5,729 nucleotides of DNA, from the NCBI RefSeq assembly GCF_016714275.1, contig NZ_JADJNP010000014.1, positions 1 through 5,729 on the forward strand. The letters run 5' to 3'. Each line of letters opens with the position of its first letter. Position 1 is the stretch's first letter. Positions 4,012-5,729 of the stretch are shown piece by piece. The notes below the pieces were generated by a model. The model saw nothing but the letters and a program-made list of their open reading frames with translations, ran no database searches and was not told the origin of the DNA. Source of the stretch: Tessaracoccus sp. Its GTDB lineage: Bacteria > Actinomycetota > Actinomycetes > Propionibacteriales > Propionibacteriaceae. Both the position numbers and the translations under genes were made by a program.

Positions 4012-4169
4012 CGACCTGCCCCAGATGTGGCGACACCCTCGCAGGCAACGTCAAGCCGCACTGCGACGGGAGAACCTGCGGCTGGATCATCTGCCGAGGG
4101 TGCGCCGAGCGGATCGACCGGAAGAGCCGCCACTTCGCCGGACCATCCAGCGAGAAGGAGAAGCCGTGA
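4008..4169 (+). CDS. Small zinc-ribbon protein
   Basis: A 53-residue protein from GTG 4008, starting MTTCPRCGDTLAGNVKPHCD. The start is chosen by GTGA overlap with the previous stop and GGAAGGA at 3995-4001. Upstream in-frame sequence exists but is out of register with the coupling chain. Cysteines are at 4, 7, 19, 24, 29 and 32 with H18: two CxxC knuckles flanking C19 and C24, consistent with one or two structural zinc ions. The tail is basic then polar (ERIDRKSRHFAGPSSEKEKP). Its end contains AAGGAG (4155-4160), the ribosome binding site of the next gene. Proteins of this type are usually inferred to bind nucleic acid or a partner protein. No exact family is recognised. Confidence 0.7.
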   Translation: MTTCPRCGDTLAGNVKPHCDGRTCGWIICRGCAERIDRKSRHFAGPSSEKEKP

Positions 4170-5010
4170 CGACATGGAGATGCCCGCTGTGCGCGTTCAC
4201 CACAACCGCCGCCGACGTACTGCCCGGCGTGGTCAAGCACGCGACCGCCGAGCACCCCGCCTACCTGCCCGAGCGAGCCACCATCGCCGACATGCTCGAC
4301 CTGCTGCCCAAGCTGATCCGGGAGGCGGTCGTGACAGTGGACGCGCCGAACCCGGACGGGCCGGCGGTCAAGGTCAGTCTGGCCAAGGCCGGGCCGCCCG
4401 TCTTCCGGGAGTCCCGGCTGCTGAGGGCCGCCAACCCGGCGAGCGAGTCGAGCCTGTTCGCCGACCTGCTGGTGTGCTCGCGGATCATCTGGGAAGCCTT
4501 CGACGCGCAGGCCAGAGGCATGCACCCCCAGCCGGTCGGAGACCTGTCGTGGGCTGCCGAGTTGGCTTGGCTGCACAGGCCTGGCCGGACGCGCAGGCAT
4601 GGCTGGATCCGGTCGACTTCGCCTGGATCGAGTCCGAGGTGCGCCACATCGTGGGCGTGTTCGCCGCGTTCGCCAAGCTCCGCGCCCGACCCCGCTACCG
4701 CTGCCCTGACTGCCGTGAGCAGATGCACCTCAGCGACGGCGACTGGCTGACCTGCGGCGCCGGCCATCAGCACCCCGGCCCGCGCAGGCTGGAGCGCGAA
4801 TGGCGACGCAAGGCGCCGATGCCGACCCGCGAACTGTGCGAGGCGCTGAGGGTTCCAGACTCGACGCTGCGGAAGTGGCGGGAGCGCGGGAAGCTGCGTC
4901 CGACACGCGAGGAGGGGCGCGTCTGCTGGTGGCTGCCGTGGGACGTGATCGCCCTGAGATACCCCGACATCGTGACTGCGATCGACGACCGCGACCAGGG
5001 CGCGGCGTAA
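4166..5010 (+). pseudogene. Zinc-finger / helix-turn-helix DNA-binding protein, frameshifted
   Basis: GTG 4166 (GTGA overlap, AAGGAG five bases upstream) opens a frame starting MTTWRCPLCAFTTTAADVLP with C6-x2-C9-x15-H25-x4-H30, a classical zinc-finger spacing, followed by helices. Sensible protein continues to ...SWAAELAW near 4570 and then degenerates, ending at 4750. The frame one base back takes over at once as AAQAWPDAQAWLDPVDFAWI and runs to TAA 5008-5010. It carries a second zinc site, C-x2-C-x13-C-x3-H (codons at 4702, 4711, 4753, 4765), and a MerR/excisionase-like HTH (about 4819-4965: TRELCEALRVPDSTLRKWRE, then a wing). A TTGGC tandem duplication (4562-4571) lies exactly at the switch, and one copy fewer restores the frame. 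The restored protein would be about 280 residues. Likely a phage transcriptional regulator. It is the last gene before the terminator. Confidence 0.7.
4562..4572 (+). repeat. 5-bp tandem duplication TTGGC x2 that frameshifts the HTH gene
   Basis: TTGGC at 4562-4566 is repeated at 4567-4571, plus a further T. Removing one copy gives GAG TTG GCT GCA CAG GCC TGG, joining the upstream frame (…WAAELA) to the downstream frame (AQAWPDAQAW). No X-XXY-YYZ slippery heptamer is present, so programmed -1 slippage is not suggested. Confidence 0.85.
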
Positions 5011-5033
5011 ATCACACCGCTGGGATTTCGCTG

Positions 5034-5042
5034 TGCTATCGT
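5034..5042 (+). promoter_or_regulatory. Extended -10 promoter candidate (TGCTATCGT)
   Basis: TGC-TATCGT fits the extended -10 form TGn-TAnnnT. No clear -35 hexamer is visible at the usual distance. It lies 24 bases after the last stop of the upstream block, and its predicted start (about 5048-5050) falls inside the inverted repeat at 5044-5064. Confidence 0.35.
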
Positions 5043-5043
5043 G

Positions 5044-5064
5044 ACACTTCGAGGGGCGAAGTGT
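5044..5064 (+). repeat. 8-bp perfect inverted repeat, possible operator
   Basis: ACACTTCG (5044-5051) and CGAAGTGT (5057-5064) are perfectly complementary around AGGGG. The dyad overlaps the predicted transcription start of the 5034-5042 promoter, where a repressor site is often found. It could instead be a 5' RNA hairpin. Confidence 0.65.
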
Positions 5065-5075
5065 GTCCCCGAGCC

Positions 5076-5106
5076 AAGCCGCCAGACCCTTGAGGTCGGC
5101 GGCTTT
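5076..5106 (+). terminator. Rho-independent terminator
   Basis: AAGCCGCC-a-GACC (5076-5088) pairs with GGTC-GGCGGCTT (5094-5105) around loop CTTGA, giving 12 base pairs with one bulged A and a short TTT at 5104-5106. The short T-run is usual in GC-rich actinobacterial terminators. It ends the replication block transcript, and also any transcript from the 5034-5042 promoter, which would then be a small RNA of about 60 nt. Confidence 0.75.
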
Positions 5107-5187
5107 CGTCATGCCAGCCCCGCCTCTGATCCACGCGCACTCGGCTGGCCCACATGCTCACAACACAATGGGCACAACCGAATAGCG

Positions 5188-5225
5188 CGGACGCCCCGAC
5201 CCTGCCCCCGCAGACGGGGCGTCCG
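5188..5225 (+). repeat. Perfect 11-bp inverted repeat, 16-nt spacer
   Basis: CGGACGCCCCG (5188-5198) is perfectly complementary to CGGGGCGTCCG (5215-5225). No T-run follows. It lies in the gene-free stretch before the HNH gene. Confidence 0.8.
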
Positions 5226-5240
5226 GCACCCCTCGATCCC

Positions 5241-5285
5241 CGTCCCCGGCGCGCGGTGACTGGTCTCCCGCCGACGCCGGGGACG
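5241..5285 (+). repeat. Perfect 11-bp inverted repeat, 23-nt spacer
   Basis: CGTCCCCGGCG (5241-5251) is perfectly complementary to CGCCGGGGACG (5275-5285). A further GCGG/CCGC pairing lies inside the spacer. It ends 28 bases before the HNH start and leaves that gene's ribosome binding site free. Confidence 0.8.
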
Positions 5286-5313
5286 CTGGGCCAAGCTCGG
5301 AGGTGAAGGGGCT

Positions 5314-5721
5314 GTGGCTACCTCGAACCCTCGCACGGCCAACGGCTCGGCACGGCGCAAGGTCCGTGCTCAAGTCCTCGCCGAAGAGACGGTGTGCGCG
5401 ATCCCTGACAACGAGGGTGGATGCGGACACCAGCCCGTCGACAAGACCCTGACCGTTGAGTGGGGCAAGCATGGTGCTCGATGCAAAGGCGACGGTTGCC
5501 CTGGATGCTCGCCGCATCCGATGCGTGCCGAGGTCGACGAGATCGTACCGATCGCCAAGGGTGGAAGCCCGATCAACCGGGCCAACTGCCGCCTCAGCCA
5601 CCGTCGATGCAATCGCAAGCGGGCCGACGTCCTCGCCGGCTACAAGCCCGAGCCAATGCCCGTCGAACTGTTCCCACTGTCCGACTGCTGGGGCGGAATC
5701 TTCGACTCGCTTCGGGTCTGA
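5314..5721 (+). CDS. HNH endonuclease (terminase-associated type)
   Basis: A 135-residue protein from GTG 5314, with GGAGGTGA at 5299-5306 seven bases upstream, the best ribosome binding site in the window. The N-terminus MATSNPRTANGSARRKVRAQ is typical of phage HNH proteins encoded beside the terminase. The nuclease core is C28 and C37, then the C57/C62/C65 cluster, then EVDEIVPIAKGGSP (73-86), N91, H96 and C99 (NCRLSHRRCN). In this subfamily the first HNH position is D-E rather than D-H, and N91 and H96 complete the beta-beta-alpha-metal site. The paired cysteines bind a structural zinc. Such HNH proteins are known to assist terminase in DNA cutting and packaging in HK97-like phages. It stands apart from the upstream block behind a terminator, so it probably begins the packaging/late unit. 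Confidence 0.85.
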   Translation: MATSNPRTANGSARRKVRAQVLAEETVCAIPDNEGGCGHQPVDKTLTVEWGKHGARCKGDGCPGCSPHPMRAEVDEIVPIAKGGSPINRANCRLSHRRCNRKRADVLAGYKPEPMPVELFPLSDCWGGIFDSLRV

Positions 5722-5729
5722 CGCGACGG

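Larger units (their letters stand above)
5011..5313. other. Gene-free intergenic region between replication block and HNH gene
   Basis: About 300 bases with no convincing gene in either direction. Short frames here lack ribosome binding sites and normal codon bias. The region contains the promoter candidate, the dyad, the terminator and two large inverted repeats listed separately. Its place next to an HNH endonuclease and, presumably, terminase genes makes it a plausible cohesive-end or packaging region, but no cos motif can be recognised by eye. Confidence 0.6.

Noticed and set aside
4560..4600. Programmed -1 frameshift in the HTH gene
   Set aside because: No slippery heptamer or obvious downstream structure. 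The TTGGC tandem duplication explains the shift more simply.
3662..5112. Long minus-strand frames (to 4600 and 4261-5112)
   Set aside because: They are complements of the zinc-ribbon and HTH genes, with no recognisable motif and no coupling or ribosome binding sites.
5041..5259. Small plus-strand gene in the intergenic region
   Set aside because: It spans the dyad, terminator and first inverted repeat, has no ribosome binding site, and its composition is not coding-like.
1..5729. tRNA genes, attachment sites, insertion sequences, CRISPR arrays
   Set aside because: No cloverleaf with a CCA end, transposase motif, IS terminal repeats or spaced repeats seen. The repeats present are short and local.

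Overview
The window is GC-rich DNA from an actinobacterial phage or prophage, probably an actinomycete prophage. The evidence is the very high G/C at third codon positions, the small genes packed head to tail on one strand, a RusA-type resolvase, an Lsr2-like DNA-binding domain, a winged-helix replication protein of the actinophage type, several small Cys/His-rich proteins, and an HNH endonuclease at the right end where terminase genes usually follow. No integrase, repressor, tRNA, CRISPR array or structural gene is visible. Host genus cannot be told from the sequence.

Layout. Positions 1-5010 look like one polycistronic block, all on the + strand. Nearly every gene start overlaps the previous stop by four bases (ATGA or GTGA), and 916/917 abut exactly. 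The order is: end of an unknown CxxC protein; a protein with three zinc-binding modules; a small helical protein; a replication-initiator-like protein split into two overlapping frames; a conserved phage protein; an Lsr2-like protein; three small unknown proteins; a RusA-like Holliday junction resolvase; a poorly defined small gene; a frameshifted small gene; a small Cys/His protein with an in-frame amber; a 53-residue zinc-ribbon protein; and a frameshifted zinc-finger/helix-turn-helix protein. Positions 5011-5313 have no convincing gene. They hold an extended -10 promoter candidate, a dyad overlapping its predicted start, a strong terminator and two perfect 11-bp inverted repeats. An HNH endonuclease gene follows at 5314-5721.

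How it works together. The block reads as a replication, recombination and regulation module (initiator, resolvase, DNA-binding proteins) that ends in a terminator, followed by the start of the packaging/late module. The stretch 1313-1500 is dense in DNA-level structure (12-nt iterated motifs, a perfect 10-bp hairpin, four 7-nt tandem repeats, a 16-bp bulged palindrome, a local AT-rich patch). It lies inside the initiator coding region, so it is the best candidate for a replication origin.

Main surprise. Several genes carry simple lesions. An 8-bp tandem duplication (1313-1328) splits the initiator, and a 5-bp tandem duplication (4562-4571) frameshifts the zinc-finger/HTH gene; deleting one copy restores the frame in each case. 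A +1 shift interrupts 3619-3877, and an amber codon interrupts 3874-4011. Together these suggest a decaying prophage or slippage-switched genes, unless they are assembly errors.
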